Below are positions 32,689-45,028 of a stretch of 64,000 nt of DNA, piece by piece. Every line of letters begins with the position of its first letter. Within the stretch, counting starts at the first letter, position 1. The translations under genes and the position numbers were made by a program. Source of the DNA: Bifiguratus adelaidae (Eukaryota > Mucoromycota > Endogonomycetes > Endogonales). Where the stretch lies: the NCBI GenBank assembly GCA_002261195.1, contig MVBO01000001.1, forward strand, positions 27,624 to 91,623, read 5' to 3'. The notes below the pieces were generated by a model. That model was given only the letters and a program-made list of their open reading frames with translations. It was not told the DNA's origin and did no database searches.

Positions 32689-34166
32689 TTACAATGCAAT
32701 CTCGGCCACGCGTTTCTCATTGGCTTCTATTTCCGTCTCATTGAGGGGACGATGGGTGATGCTGAGTGCTGTCGGTTTGTTCACTTCCTCGATACGCATC
32801 TTGCGTTTGTTCTATAAAGATGGTCAGCAACATGTCCTTGTACGTCGTCACATTGCGACGATTACCTGAGCGCGCTTCTTCTTGGCGACGATTCTGCTCT
32901 TAACAATATTATAAGTGACGTACGAGGAAGGTAAGGTGGAGTCATCGTCGGATTGCTTTTCATGGAACGAAAGCATGAGTTGCTGTATACCGGCGTAGTT
33001 CTCATTGGTGTAGGTGTAATCCCGAATCGCTTCAAAATTGAGCGCCTGTAAAGACGTTGAGCCTGTACAACTCGGTGTCGGTGCCAGTCTTACCTCTTCT
33101 TCATCTGCTTCCAGGTCGTCTGCCTTCCGCTTAGAGAGGCGCTCAGTGGTTTCTTGGTCAGGCAAGAACCAAATAAGATAATTTTCGCGTGTATCCTTGG
33201 CCGTCTTGATGGTCATGGGCCGCAAAACACCATGTTCCGTCTGTTTATGCATCTTGTCGATAATTGCTTGATATTCTTCTTCATTTGGCTTTTGTCGTAA
33301 GGCTCGTTCTTGATCCTTGTCCTTGTCTTCTGCCGGGTTTTCGTCAAATTGGCCGAGTGTATAAACATTAGACCAGGATGAGAAATCAGGAAGCACTGGC
33401 CAAGATTCGACGGCTTGGAGATGTGGTTTGGTAGGATGACGCAGCTCGGAGAGATGAGTCGTTTTGAATGTCTCTTTTATTCCGCGAAGTTGTAAGTCTG
33501 TATCTGGATATGTTGTCGTCCTTGCTTTTCGAGCCGAAAAGCCAAATCTACTCCACATCAACATCCTGTCCTCTTTCTGTATGCGTTCATGTAGTTACCT
33601 TGCCTCTACGCTACCACCTCCGGTCGCAGTCTTGGAGTCTTCGTTAGATATGTACTCCGACCGCCGTAGCCAGGTGACCAGAGGCCGTCCCTTGCCTCCT
33701 GTAAGCCCTGTTGCGGCGTTGGCGCTGCTATCCGCCGGTGTTGCCATCAACATTTTGTCTTCTTCCGATAACATGGTTCGCGGTTGATCCACTGCAGCAT
33801 AGCTCTTATCAGGATCGCGTCGCAGGAGTGTTGCGCTTCGGTCTTAACACCCACCGTCAGCCTCATCCTCTGCTTTCTCTAACCAGGTTATCAGACTCTG
33901 ATCAATGGGCATACCCATGTCCTCATCGGCCGGTAGTTGATGGAGCGAGCTCTCTACGAGTTCATTTGCCTCATACTTGCAGAATCGCGATGTCAAGTCG
34001 GGTAGTTTCACCAACTTGGGTGCGAATGGTAACGGGGGTAGATCATTGCGATACCGCAGCTTACAAAGAAAGTCAGACCCTACTTTTCTGATGCCGACAA
34101 CAGATCATTAGCTTCATCGACCGCGCTGCTCTTGGCCTCCAACACTTACTTTTGAGGTCGAGCCAT
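32689..34166 (-). CDS. PAF1: RNA polymerase II-associated factor Paf1
   Basis: Six exons: 34150-34166, 33897-34087, 33599-33842, 33094-33547, 32866-33045 and 32689-32811, giving 402 residues. Paf1 is the scaffold of the Paf1 complex, which links elongating polymerase II to histone marks and RNA processing. Family marks are DFLCKLRYRNDLPPLPFAPK at the N-terminus, WLRRSEYISNE, and LRHPTKPHLQAVESWPVLPDF. The C-terminus is basic. The intron 2 donor is ambiguous: GTCTGA (used here) keeps GMPIDQ, while GTATGC at 33909-33914 would drop it; both keep phase. Intron 4 (33046-33093, 48 bp) is stop-free and 3n long. The stop is 28 bp from the convergent amidohydrolase stop. Confidence 0.92.
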
Positions 34167-34629
34167 GAACGAGAGCAACAATTATTAAATCTCTCACTTG
34201 CGCGCGTCAAAAGATGCTCTTTCGCGCTCTTCTTGCGCTCTTCAGGTGGAGAGTGTGGCGAACAGGTCGACACGTGCGACGTTCAGCACGACCTAGGAGG
34301 TATACGACAGCTGGTCCGCGTCGGCGGCGGTTCTAGGGTCGCGCAGTTATCCAGGTGACGGTTAACCATGGACGGATGGGAACGGCTGGGCGTTTGCTTC
34401 TATTTCTTTGAACTTGTTACCCTATCTTACATGTATATCCTATTCTATAACATATGTCTAATGGGTGCCTGTAGCGTACCTTGAGCCATTGGATATACTC
34501 CATGCCATTATTGACCCTTTCAGGAACGGGATGCTTGCTCTTGCTAGCGTGGTCTTCCATGACCGCACACTTGGCCTGTCGCCATTGTTTCTAGCCTTGC
34601 TTCATTTATGGCAAGGCCAAATGCTTGTC
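34167..34629. other. Intergenic region
   Basis: 463 bp between the PAF1 start and the WDR7-like stop, both minus strand. It must contain the PAF1 promoter. No further feature is visible. Confidence 0.4.
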
Positions 34630-37600
34630 CTATACATTAAATGACATGACAAGGTCACGTATCTTGAAGCGGACGCATCGTTCGGACGGCCAGGACACGT
34701 GTACATGAGACATGGCCTTGGTGGTGGACATATTGACTAGATGTGGACACGACATTGAGCATATCGGGTTGTACCAAAAACAGCTTGTGACCTACCAATC
34801 TCGGGGTCATCAAGTCCAAACTTGAAAGTGCGATATGGTTTTTGGACCGAGGAGAGGGATTGGCCGGCAAAGAGGCCGAGGATACCTGGACTGGGGTGCC
34901 ATACGCGCACAGTGTTATCGGCAAGGGAGCAAGAAACAAGAAGTTTACCGCCAGGAGAGAATGAGACTGCGGTGACCGCTTTCACATGTCCCTGCGCGCA
35001 CGGTCAGTCAAAGCCAAGAGCCGCTACCGGCAACGCCTACCTCGAGCACCATGGATCGCATGGCTGTGCGTAAGTCATAGATGACAATGGCTCCTTCCAA
35101 AGTGCCAACGGCCAGTTTCTGAGAGGTATTTTGAAAGTCAACGCATCCATATGTCCGGACCACATCATGCAGAATTGCAGTAGCAAATTGAAGGATATCT
35201 TCTCGCATTTGCGGGGTGTTTGGATCGAGTGCCTTGACAATGGCTTCCAAAATCTTTGACAAGCTTGAATACAAGAGAGCTGGGCGCTGGGGGTGGGATA
35301 GAGTCAGTCTCGGTCTAATCGTCGGCATCTACACTTACCCGTTTGACAAAGAAGGTGATAACTTTGATGGTGAGAATGAGTTCTTCGTGGGTTCTACCGT
35401 GAGTCAGATTTGACGTAAGTGTGGAAACAAAAAGAGTGGTATGTGAGGCGGCGATCTCGAATACAGCGGCCTTGGCTTTCTTGGACACAACAGCGCTATT
35501 AGAGGTACCATTGAAAGCCATGGCGAAGAGGGTCCGTAGAACTTCAGACGCCTTCAGAAAAGGTTCCCAAGTCGCAAACCCGCGGGACAAAATGCTGATA
35601 GCGGCTGTTTGCGCCGAAATCTCGGTGGAATCATCAATGAGGATAATCAGTGAGAGAGCCACATCTTTACGTGTCCTGCAAATTTGTCAAAACCCATACG
35701 GCTTTGATTGCCTTCTCCTTACCTTCGGTCCAACAACTCGGGATTGTGTTGACCAATGGCTCCTAGGATCATTGTGGCTCTCGTCATGACTTTTTGATCG
35801 ACGGATTCAGGCCTGCATCGAACAGGTACTGTACGGCATATTGCTTAGTGATTGGACATGTCACAAGAACGCAGGCATCATCCTTACATTGTTGATTGGA
35901 ATGGAGAATGTATGCTTGGATATCATCTGCGCTCATAGTATCGACAGTCGCTTCAAACAGAGTCCGCGCGGCTTCTGATATATCGCCTAGCGATCTCTAA
36001 GTTGCTATGCGGGGCACGTAAATCGTGATCTTACCTGTTGCGTCCTGCCATAGTCTAGACAAATAGGCAAGCGACGGAAAGCGATAGTCTGGGCCGATGA
36101 CTTCGGGTAATTTGGTGGCATAAAAGGTGATGAGTTGCGTAGCTACGTCTTGTAGACCTAATGTGTGGTTAGGTCATGCTCGAACCTTCTTCTGCAATGC
36201 CCTACCTTTATGATTTAACATGGTGCGCAGCAAGGAAAGGATAGAAAGAAGTCGTACGGCCGAGACGATGGGGGACAATTTCCAGCAATCATCGGCTTTG
36301 CTTAAAGGGGTATAAAGAGCGAGATTTCCATTGGCTCTGCAATGAGGGTGTAAATAGTTTAAGATATCACGAGCACTTACCCTCTAAGACCAAACGAAAA
36401 TGAGGGAGGTGGAGGCTGCAATCCGAATTGCCCACAACACCTTTCGTCCATGCTGTTATCAACTCCCCACGATAGCATCAGCGAAAGCACCATAGTGATG
36501 AGCTTGAGTTGTGGGCCAGTAGCTGTTGATAAAGAGGTAGGTTGGGACGTACTTCCGTTGGACAAATCAGTGTCTGACCCTTCCAATTTGAGATCTGCTT
36601 CCTCTGACGGAGAAACCAATTGGCTACTTTGAATCAGCGTGTCCACAACGTTGGCAATGTTGATCATGAAAACATCCGTCAAATGGCGGTCTTTGTTAAA
36701 TGTCAGTTAAGATCGTCAAAGCACATGTACGTACCCTCAGCACCGAACAACAAAGAATATGGTGTTATAGGCTTGTTGTAATCGGCAGTGACGCTCGATT
36801 TCAAGGTCAAGGTACTACACATTCCGCGTCATGCAAAGGAACTTTGTCCATGCTGTCAGCTTACCTGTTCTGCCACCGTTCATCCTGAAGCAGCTCCTTG
36901 GCCGGAATTCCTTGAAGGCTCCTATCCAGATGTGCTGATTGCATCTGCGCATCCGGAAACTCAGTTCCGTGCCGATTTACCAATGTAATGGCTTACCTCC
37001 CACACATGTACAGTCCCATCCGCATATAGTAGCGCCAAGTAGTCCTCTGCTGAACGAAATTGTATGTGCGTTATCGGATAAGGGTAACCTGGGAAGACAA
37101 ACAAACTACCTTCGATAAGACGTTGTCAGCGGAGGTCAACGCTTACCAGTTCATCTCATCGAGCGAAATGATGGCAAGGGAGTTATCAGCAGCAACAGAT
37201 ATAATAGACCCTTTTAGACGCTGGTTAACTCCTTCGGGCATCTCGAGGAAATGAGTCACTTTCTGTGTATGCGCAGTAAATGCGGCTAAAGGCTTCTTGT
37301 CGCTGTAAGAACAATCAGTTCATTGCGCTCTCTCCTTTTCAAATGGCGACAGGATAGACTTACACCAAGTTCCAAATGACAATTCGGCAATCCGTACCAC
37401 CCGATATCAGATATCGATCTCCATTCTGGGCAGCTTTGGCAGCCAACATGCATGTCACCGGTCCTGTGTGTCCTCGTAACCAACATATCCCTGATGAGTC
37501 ATCATCCTCTTCAAGCATTGCGGCAGTCGGAAACAATGAAATAGGGCAATACAAGATGTTGCCGTTCGCTACGAAGCGGAAAGTGTTCATGACACCGGAA

Positions 37601-39194
37601 AACAAAGGTGTAATACTTACAGTAGGCAATGACTAATTCATCGCGGTCCACGAGCGTGCAATATGTAATGAAGGGCTCATTATTGACGTCCTGAACGGGC
37701 CAGAGCTTATCCAGTCCATGATAGTCGCCTACATGGTCACATTAGCCGCACAGGCTTGTGCATCTATGGTAACCTACATTTTGCTTCCATCTTACCCTGC
37801 ACGAGAGGAGATAGGTTCAGGTACGATTGCCGCCCATCATAGCTCAAGATCACCAAGCACAAGTTGTCTGACACATCAAGGTTGATATCAACGATGGTTT
37901 CGAGGTATGCTTTCGTTTCGAGCACAGTTTCCGCCGTCATATCCTTCGCGCCAAGAAGACTGGACAATGGAACTCGCACAACTTTCGTCCCTTTGTTGGC
38001 CTGGCTCTGCATAATGTTAGATCTCTGATCATGCGCAATATTTGCACGCACTCTTGTCCAGAGGTAAATGTACTCGCCGAGGACCTTCGCTCCCGCCCAT
38101 CGTTGGGATCCTGTATCTTCGTCAACTGGAATATTCTGAATATTGAACATGGCTTTGCCATTCACGCTAAAAAACTGCATCATATGAGTTGGTGTTCGTT
38201 CTTGCATGTGGCTCACATACAATGGCTTCTTGTGATGTTAGCGCAAGACAATGATGAGGCTTTCCGTTGCATTTGATCAGGTCAAGAACTTCTCCTTGAA
38301 TGGGTAGATTGGCGACGAATTCTCGCTCCATGGTCAGATCCATGGTCTCTTCGTTGAAATGCCAGATATTTAACGATCCGTTCTCGGCCAGCGTCAATAA
38401 TGTATCCTCAGCGGATGTGTCTGTGCATCGATGAGCGACAATGCCAAGATGAATACAAACTTACCCTCGCCATTCAGCTCAGTGACAACAATCCAATCGG
38501 GATGTCCTCCCCATATTCTCAGGACCTGCCCGCTAAGCTGTTAAGCCGTGTGTTCGACATTCATGATGTGCATCACCTCTAAACTTTTGGAATTGAGGAC
38601 AGCAATCTCGTTGGCTCTTCCACTACAAAGTACATATTGATGATCGTATTGCTGCTCGAGTTCCTTGAGTTACGTTCAAAGACAACATTGCTTACAATTA
38701 CCTTGGATGAAGGCAAGCTCAATTTCCGGGGTGACCCAATAAAGCCGCACTCATTGACGGCAATGCATCGACCATCCGCAACGTTCCAACTCATAATGGT
38801 CCTAATCATCATCAACATGATCCACCTTAGTTTATCGCATCGTCAGCAACCTTTCATCCACGCGACACTCACCCATCCTCCGATGCCGTCACAAGCGTAT
38901 CTCCTCCTGCGTCCACGGCATCACCACCCAAGTGAATCACCAAAAGCGCCGATATGGGATTCTTATGCCCCAGCAGTACCATTTTGAAGCGAAACTACCT
39001 CAACAAGCTCAATGCAAGCTCATTCCGTCCGAATTGTTACTCACCTCCATTTCCGCTCCATACTCAACCCGTCCGACCCAAATTTGACCATCATGCGTGC
39101 CTATAAAGACATATGGTGCGTTATAGAGTACTACAGATGCATGTATATCCGGCGCTTTGCTCCAATGGACCAGTGGCAGCAGAATGCTGGTCAT
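34630..39194 (-). CDS. WDR7/rabconnectin-3-beta-like WD40 protein
   Basis: About 22 exons on the minus strand, from the ATG at 39192-39194 to the TAG at 34630-34632, encode roughly 1150 residues. All junctions I traced keep phase. The N-terminal WD40 array starts MTSILLPLVHW...GTHDGQIWVGRVE, with blades such as VLLGHKNPISALLV, WLRGHTGPVTCMLA and LYADGTVHVWE. The middle is helical and HEAT-like. The end returns to WD40: QKLAVGTLEGAIVIYDL, GHVKAVTAVSFSPGGKLLVS and VRVWHPSPG. This order matches WDR7, the beta subunit of rabconnectin-3, which works with V-ATPase assembly on endosomes. The final exon ends VRFKIRDLVMSFNV. Introns are 38-78 bp. A TAA seen when reading through near 38540 falls inside a 39-bp intron, so it is not a break. 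Confidence 0.87.
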
Positions 39195-39991
39195 TGGCAG
39201 AACGAACGCTGCAAGACGTGATGTCTGTAAATGGAAACTGCTTTTTGGCGCGTCCCACCGCTGCAAGTATGGAGCACTTCAATGCAGACAAGGCAAGAGA
39301 GGAGCCTTGATGATGGCGACATGACCAGAGTAACAAGGACGGGGATGGAAGACATTCAAACGGATAAAAGAGACTTTTTTATGCCATCTGCGTTTGTCAG
39401 TGATGGAAGGAGATATAAATATATCACTCCACATATTTGGATGGCTAGCTCAAAGGTGCAAGGCCAAGAACCCACTACACGCTCCTCTGCTGACCTACAG
39501 ATGCCGTGGATAGACTAGTTGTCCCTTTCCCTGCCCCCACATCATGCCAGTTTTGCACTTTTACGCGCCACATGTCCATGAACAATGTGTCCACTTGTGC
39601 AACCCCTCAGGTGCAGGGACCTTTTGCATTTGCTCTTTGGCTTGGTCTGGCTACTGCTGTGCTCTTGGTTCACAAAGTTTGGTTAGCTGCACGGCTTTTG
39701 GTTCTCTCTCCTTACCCATATCTCGCTGCATTCTTTCAATTTGAGCCAAGAGCGATAACACGCACTAGTACTACTTTTTCACACTCTCGTCAACAGCGTT
39801 GCATTCGCCGAGCGGCATTGTGCTCTTGGAGTGTTAAACAGGTACTGGAGCCATGGGGTTGCGCGCTCTTGTTCTTTTGGACTGACAGGGCTTTGGTATT
39901 CCCAGGCACGCTATCGACACTGGTCGATCATCGCAAACACGCATTGGTCGCAACATCACTTGCGGGTCATGATACACGGCACATACGTGCC
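39195..39991. promoter_or_regulatory. Divergent promoter region, WDR7-like / Num1-like genes
   Basis: About 800 bp between divergent starts. The Num1-like frame stays open upstream of its chosen ATG back to 39506 and would add a hydrophobic segment (WLGLATAVLLVHKVWLA). I treat this as untranslated because the composition changes sharply at 39992, but an alternative longer start cannot be excluded. Confidence 0.35.
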
Positions 39992-42900
39992 ATGGACCAG
40001 GATAGTGTGACTACAGAACCGTTGAAACCACAGGGAGCGACTATGGAGAATCAGCAGCAAGTGGAACATGTTTCAGAACACTTGACAAGTGAGACAGGGA
40101 CAACACCTCTGACGGGCGATAAACAGGCTACTGCTCGCGACAATGATGGTCTGGAGGCAAAACATGATGGAGACATCTCCCAAGAGAGACGACAACAGCT
40201 GGCACATCTGGAGCGCGAGTTGAGTGCCGTTCGAGGATCCTCGCCCATGGTGTATGACGCGAATGCCAAGGTAACCCTGATATTGAATCCGATACGCACA
40301 TGGCTGATGCACATGGCAGGTATCGCGAAATATGTCATTGACGGATCAACTGGCGGCTATCGCGAATGGAAGCCCCATACCGCAACCATCAGTGTCCAGC
40401 AAGCTCGCCGGCTACCCGCATCCGACCCAAAGTTTATCGGGTACCACACTGGGTATGGGTGCATCTTTACTTCCAGCGCCACCCCAGCAATTGTCCCCCA
40501 CAAAGCGTCGAGCCAAAGTATCGAACGCCAACCGACGGAACACAGATATCGAATTCGCAACCGAGATCGGCCAAGGACTTTTGGTAGAAGTGAGAAAGTT
40601 GCAGGCCACTCTTCAGGAGCGTGACGAGCAGATTCGTCAACTTGAAACGGCCAGAGCCGACATGGAACGCAATACTGAGTTGCTCTCCAAGCAACTTCGA
40701 CAGAGCGAGGAGAATAAGGGTATGTTTTGCATTTTGGAACTTGCCCTGTCTCATCGTGGTTATAGAACGACTCAAGGAAGAGGGATGGAACATAGAGATG
40801 CGAAATGAGCAACTGGAGGCTACTGTCAAGGAATTGACGCAAAACTTGACAAAGTCTACCAAGGAGCATCAAAAAGCGCTCAGGGTAGCTGCGGCATACA
40901 GTGAACAAGTGGAGGCGCTCAAGGACAAGGAAAACGCATTATCAGCGACCCTTGAAGCGACAAAAGCAAAATTGGAGCAGGACTTACTCAACCTCAAACG
41001 CCAGTCGTTAGCACTCAATCGAGAAAAGGCCGAGCTACAAAAGCAAGTAGAAACCCTCAACAATGACATTGCTGTGAGAAACGCAAAGCTTGGTCGCAGG
41101 ACACCGTCTAGCCAATTTGCGGATCAAGACGATCTACCGAATTCACCGCAAAAGTCTCACTTGCGCGATCTGAACCAAGAGACACCGAACAACACACCTC
41201 CTGCTTCCCCAACTCGATCACCTTCACGCACTCAGGATTTGGAAGCTGAGACCCTTAAACAGTCTCTTGGGCATGCGCACAAGATGATTTCTACCCTTCG
41301 CTCCAATCTCTACCGAGAAAAGTCAGAAAAGATTGAGAACAAGAAGCTAATCGCGGAATATCAAGATACTATTGACTCATTACGCAAAGAACTGTCTCAG
41401 CTCAAGGGTGTACCTGGTGAATCTGGGCGACGCAAAGCAAAGCAATCTGGTACACCCAAGCGCCGCAAGATGATTGCACGCAGACCGCGTGGTATGGTAC
41501 ATACGGATAAGGATATGTCGATGCAGGAAGAGGGCTTTACCACCGAAGAGGCTGTCAGTGGCATTGAAGACGAAGAAGGCTACCTCAAACCAGGTGGATC
41601 GCCTTCGCTTCCCAACATGCGTCTCGGCGCTAGCGAATGGTCAGGCACTGATTCGGACTTTCTGCCTGGCGATATCCATACAGGGTTGACTAGCGATGAG
41701 GAGGAGAACAGGTCACAAGGCAGCTTCATGGATGAGGCGGGAGATAATCCGTTCCTGGCTCCTCCTTCGGTGCCTCACCGAGGTGTTGCAAGGCAGCTTT
41801 TCGTATCGTCAGCAGAGTACGAGGACAAGGCGGTAATGACGGAAGAGCCATGGCCTACTCTAGGCGAGCAAGAAAGGGGCGAAGAGGAAGCAGAAGAGGA
41901 AGACATCCACTTGCAAGGAAGCACCTTTTCAGCCTTTCCCCGCAAAGCATCCGACTTGGGAAGTCTTGCTGATGAACTGGGCAGAAGTACGCCGGACATT
42001 GTCGCTTTGGACAATGGCGCGCCGACAGCGGGTCCATCCATTGGCGAAACGTCCATGGAGGATGCGGTAGCGGCGGCTCTGCAAAAGGCCAATGACGAGG
42101 GTACAATTGTGGACAAGGCGGAGGTGGATCACCTTACTCAAGAAGCTCTTGCCGTTGCAACTACTGCTTTTGCCATTGAGAAGGCTCAAGCGATTGAGAA
42201 AGCCTCGGCGGATGCGATCACATCTGCAGAAGCAGAAGGACGGTACTTGTCAAAGGATGATGCTGACAAACTGATTCAAGAAGCGCGAGCTGCAGCCGAA
42301 GCAAAAGCACTCGAGGATCTGAAGGCTCGAGAAGCCGCCATAGCCAGCCAGGCGGTTCAGGATGCGCTGACAGGTGGTTCCGTTTTAACCAAGGAGGCAG
42401 CGGACGCTCTTGTTACGGCTGCAATTGCGGATCACTTTACGAAAGCTGATGTGGACAAGTTGGTCCAAGAAGCCCAAACCGCAGCTGAAGCCAAGGCGGC
42501 GCAGGATCTAAAGGCACGAGAACCCGATATTGCGAAGCAAGCCATCGCCGATGCCCTAGCAGGTGGCTCTATACTGACCAAAGAGGCTGCGAATGGCCTT
42601 GTTGCTGCAGCCGTCGCTTCGGCTGTCGAAGACGCGCAAACAAAGACCCAGCAAGCCATTACCACGGCTATTGAAGAGGCTAAGCAGAACGGTACCTTAC
42701 TCACCAAGGAACATGTGGATGATCTCGTCGATTCGTCTGTGACGAGCGCGGTCGAAAAGGCTCGTCAAGAGGCGGAAGCAATGGTAGAAGCAAGCAAGCA
42801 AGAGGCCATACGAGAAGGGGTTAGCCAAGGTCGCTTGATGCACGCTCAAGATGTTGAAGAGCTGACGAAGCAGAGAATCGCGCTAGCTTTTGAGGAGGCT

Positions 42901-44898
42901 AGCAAGGATGGCACCTATGTTACCAAAGCTGACGCAGATCGATTGATCCAGGAAGCAACGGTGGCTGGGATCACCGGTGCGGTAGCAGAAGGCCGCGTGA
43001 TATCCTCTGAACGTCATACTACCCTCATCCAAGAGGCGTTGGATGCTTTGCAATCAGAATCCGCCGATGCACTCAAAGTCGAACTGCAAAGAGCACGGGA
43101 CGATGCTATCAATGTCGCCAAAGCCAATGGTAGCCTTGTTCCCGCTGATGTGGTATCGCAGCGAATCTCCAAGGCTGTACAAGACGCTCTGGAAGATGCC
43201 AAGAAGTCTGGCGTGCTGGTGAGCAAGGAAGCAGTCGAGCTCCAGATTGCTCAGGCGCTGGAAAGGGCAGCTGAAAAGGCATCGATAGAAATACAGCAGG
43301 CGGTCGAGGAAGCGTCCGCACAGGTCATTGAGCGCGCTAAATCCCAAGGCATCTTATTTGATGAAAGCACAGCCAGTCAAATGTGCGCCGACGCTGCCAG
43401 TACAGCGCTGTCGGAAGCAATTGCCAGCGGTCGACATGTGACCAAAGAAGCTGCTGACGCTCTTATCGAAGGAGCAGGTGTCATTGCCGTTCAAACGGCC
43501 ACTTCAAATGGAGATCTTGTGTCTAAGGAGCTGGCGAAAGAAATGGTGGAATTGGCTGTTGCCGCGGCACAAAAGACCACCGCTCCGGTCACAGCCTTCG
43601 TCAGCCAACCCAACGATGCTCACGAAAAGGACGACATTACTTCATATTGGCGGCCACTCGCAGAACCTTCAAATTCGGATCCACAGGATGTGCATATCGA
43701 GGAAGAACCGCTTACGCTTGATGCGCTGAATACCACCCCTGAGACCAACATATCCTCTGAACCCGTTGTACCCTCTTCGAAACCTCCCGCCGACCTTTTG
43801 GCCAAATCTTCGCAACGTAACGCGCTTGTTTCGTCTCAGTTGTTCCGAAAGAGCAATGGCTCGACCAAAGAGTCGCTTGACCCGCATCGAGCCAGCATGT
43901 CCAAGACACACACCGAGCCTTTAAATTTCACATCACGAGCGAATCAACCGCAAAAGTCGACTTCTAGCCATTCTGATACCCGACCATACTATTCACAGAC
44001 GCACACCTCACCCAACGAATATGGTACGGCCACTGTTTTCCGAAAGTCCATGAGAACGATGAACTCAGCAACCTCTATTTCCACCATGTCCACCGAAGAC
44101 TGGGGCGATCGACATGTGCCGCAAATGGAACCTCCCTCAGCCGCCATACAAACGAGCGACCCGGCATTGATCGCAGCCATCACACAGACGATGGTAGGCG
44201 ATTGGCTGTGGAAGTACACGAGGCGTCCTCTGGGATCTGGTCTATCCGAGAAGCGCAACAAGCGGTACTTTTGGGTGCATCCTTATACCTGCACTATTTA
44301 TTGGGGTACAAAGCAACCCGGCGTCAATCTGTCCGAAATGAAAGCAAAGAGTGGTAAGTCGAATTGATCGTCTCTAGGTGTCCCCTCCGTCCTCATCCTC
44401 GCGTGTGCCCTAGCTCCTATCGAAGCGGTCTATGTCATTGATAACCCTACGTCCGCCAAGGAAGCCAAGAGTTGCTTGATCATCAAGACGCCCAATCGAG
44501 AGCTTAAACTCGTCGCTCTGGATGAGACGAACCATAACAATTGGTACCAGGTAAGCTGTCGATCAACCAGCAAGCGTTTTGTCTCACCTTCCTCATAGGG
44601 TCTATCCTACCTCGTATCACGAAATCAACAGAATGCAGAGAACCATGGCACGTCCACCATCAGAAGCAGAACTAGCATCAGTGGAACCTCCATGCTCAAT
44701 CGCTCCATTGGACATCGACATAGCAGCCAAATGCTCTCCAATTCCCATCGATCGCGTCCCACCACGCCAGCCGTGGAAGACCATGATACCACCGATGATG
44801 AACTAGAGAACGTGCGAACCTGTTGTGATGGAAAGCACGACGTTACGCGTCTTGACAAGGGACATTCGCATCACTATCATCTTCACCACAAAGTCTAG
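39992..44898 (+). CDS. Num1/Mcp5-like cortical anchor with coiled coil, repeats and PH domain
   Basis: Five exons: 39992-40270, 40320-40719, 40766-44353, 44414-44550 and 44599-44898, giving 1567 residues. An N-terminal region (LTDQLAAIANGSPIP) leads into a long coiled coil (about residues 190-370). An acidic linker follows, then an Ala/Glu-rich array of about 14 modules built on G-x-h-h-T-K-E-x-A-D, and near the C-terminus a PH domain (DWLWKYTRRPLG...RYFWVHPYTCTIYW...NNWYQGLSYLV). Num1, ApsA and Mcp5 hold this order and tether mitochondria and dynein to the plasma membrane through the PH domain. The tail is Ser- and His-rich. A CAP-like or kinesin role is not supported. The introns are all near 50 bp. 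Confidence 0.85.
42250..42627 (+). repeat. Tandem coding repeat, 63-codon period, in the Num1-like gene
   Basis: Two adjacent units of 189 bp start at 42250 (SKDDADKLIQEARAAAEAKA) and 42439 (TKADVDKLVQEAQTAAEAKA). They align without gaps through DLKARE, a Q-A-x-x-DAL core and GGS-h-LTKEAA. Nucleotide identity is visibly high but imperfect, so the duplication is not recent. Yeast Num1 also carries repeats of about 64 residues. Confidence 0.8.
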
Positions 44899-45028
44899 AA
44901 ATATAGTACACCATTTTAGCAAACCTGTGCCCTTCTCTCCTTCTCTTCTCCCTCTCTCTCTGTTAGTCTCCTCTTTCTTACCTCTTACTACTCTTCTCTC
45001 TCCTGGTGCTTTGGGAGGAGCAAGAGTC

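Noticed and set aside
38535-38545. In-frame TAA inside the WDR7-like gene
   Set aside because: It falls inside a 39-bp intron with donor GTGATG and acceptor TTAACAG. Splicing it restores phase and the conserved sequence, so there is no evidence that the gene is broken.
39506-39991. N-terminal extension of the Num1-like protein with a hydrophobic segment
   Set aside because: The frame is open, but composition differs sharply from the gene body, and the ATG at 39992 gives a family-like start. It is kept only as an alternative.
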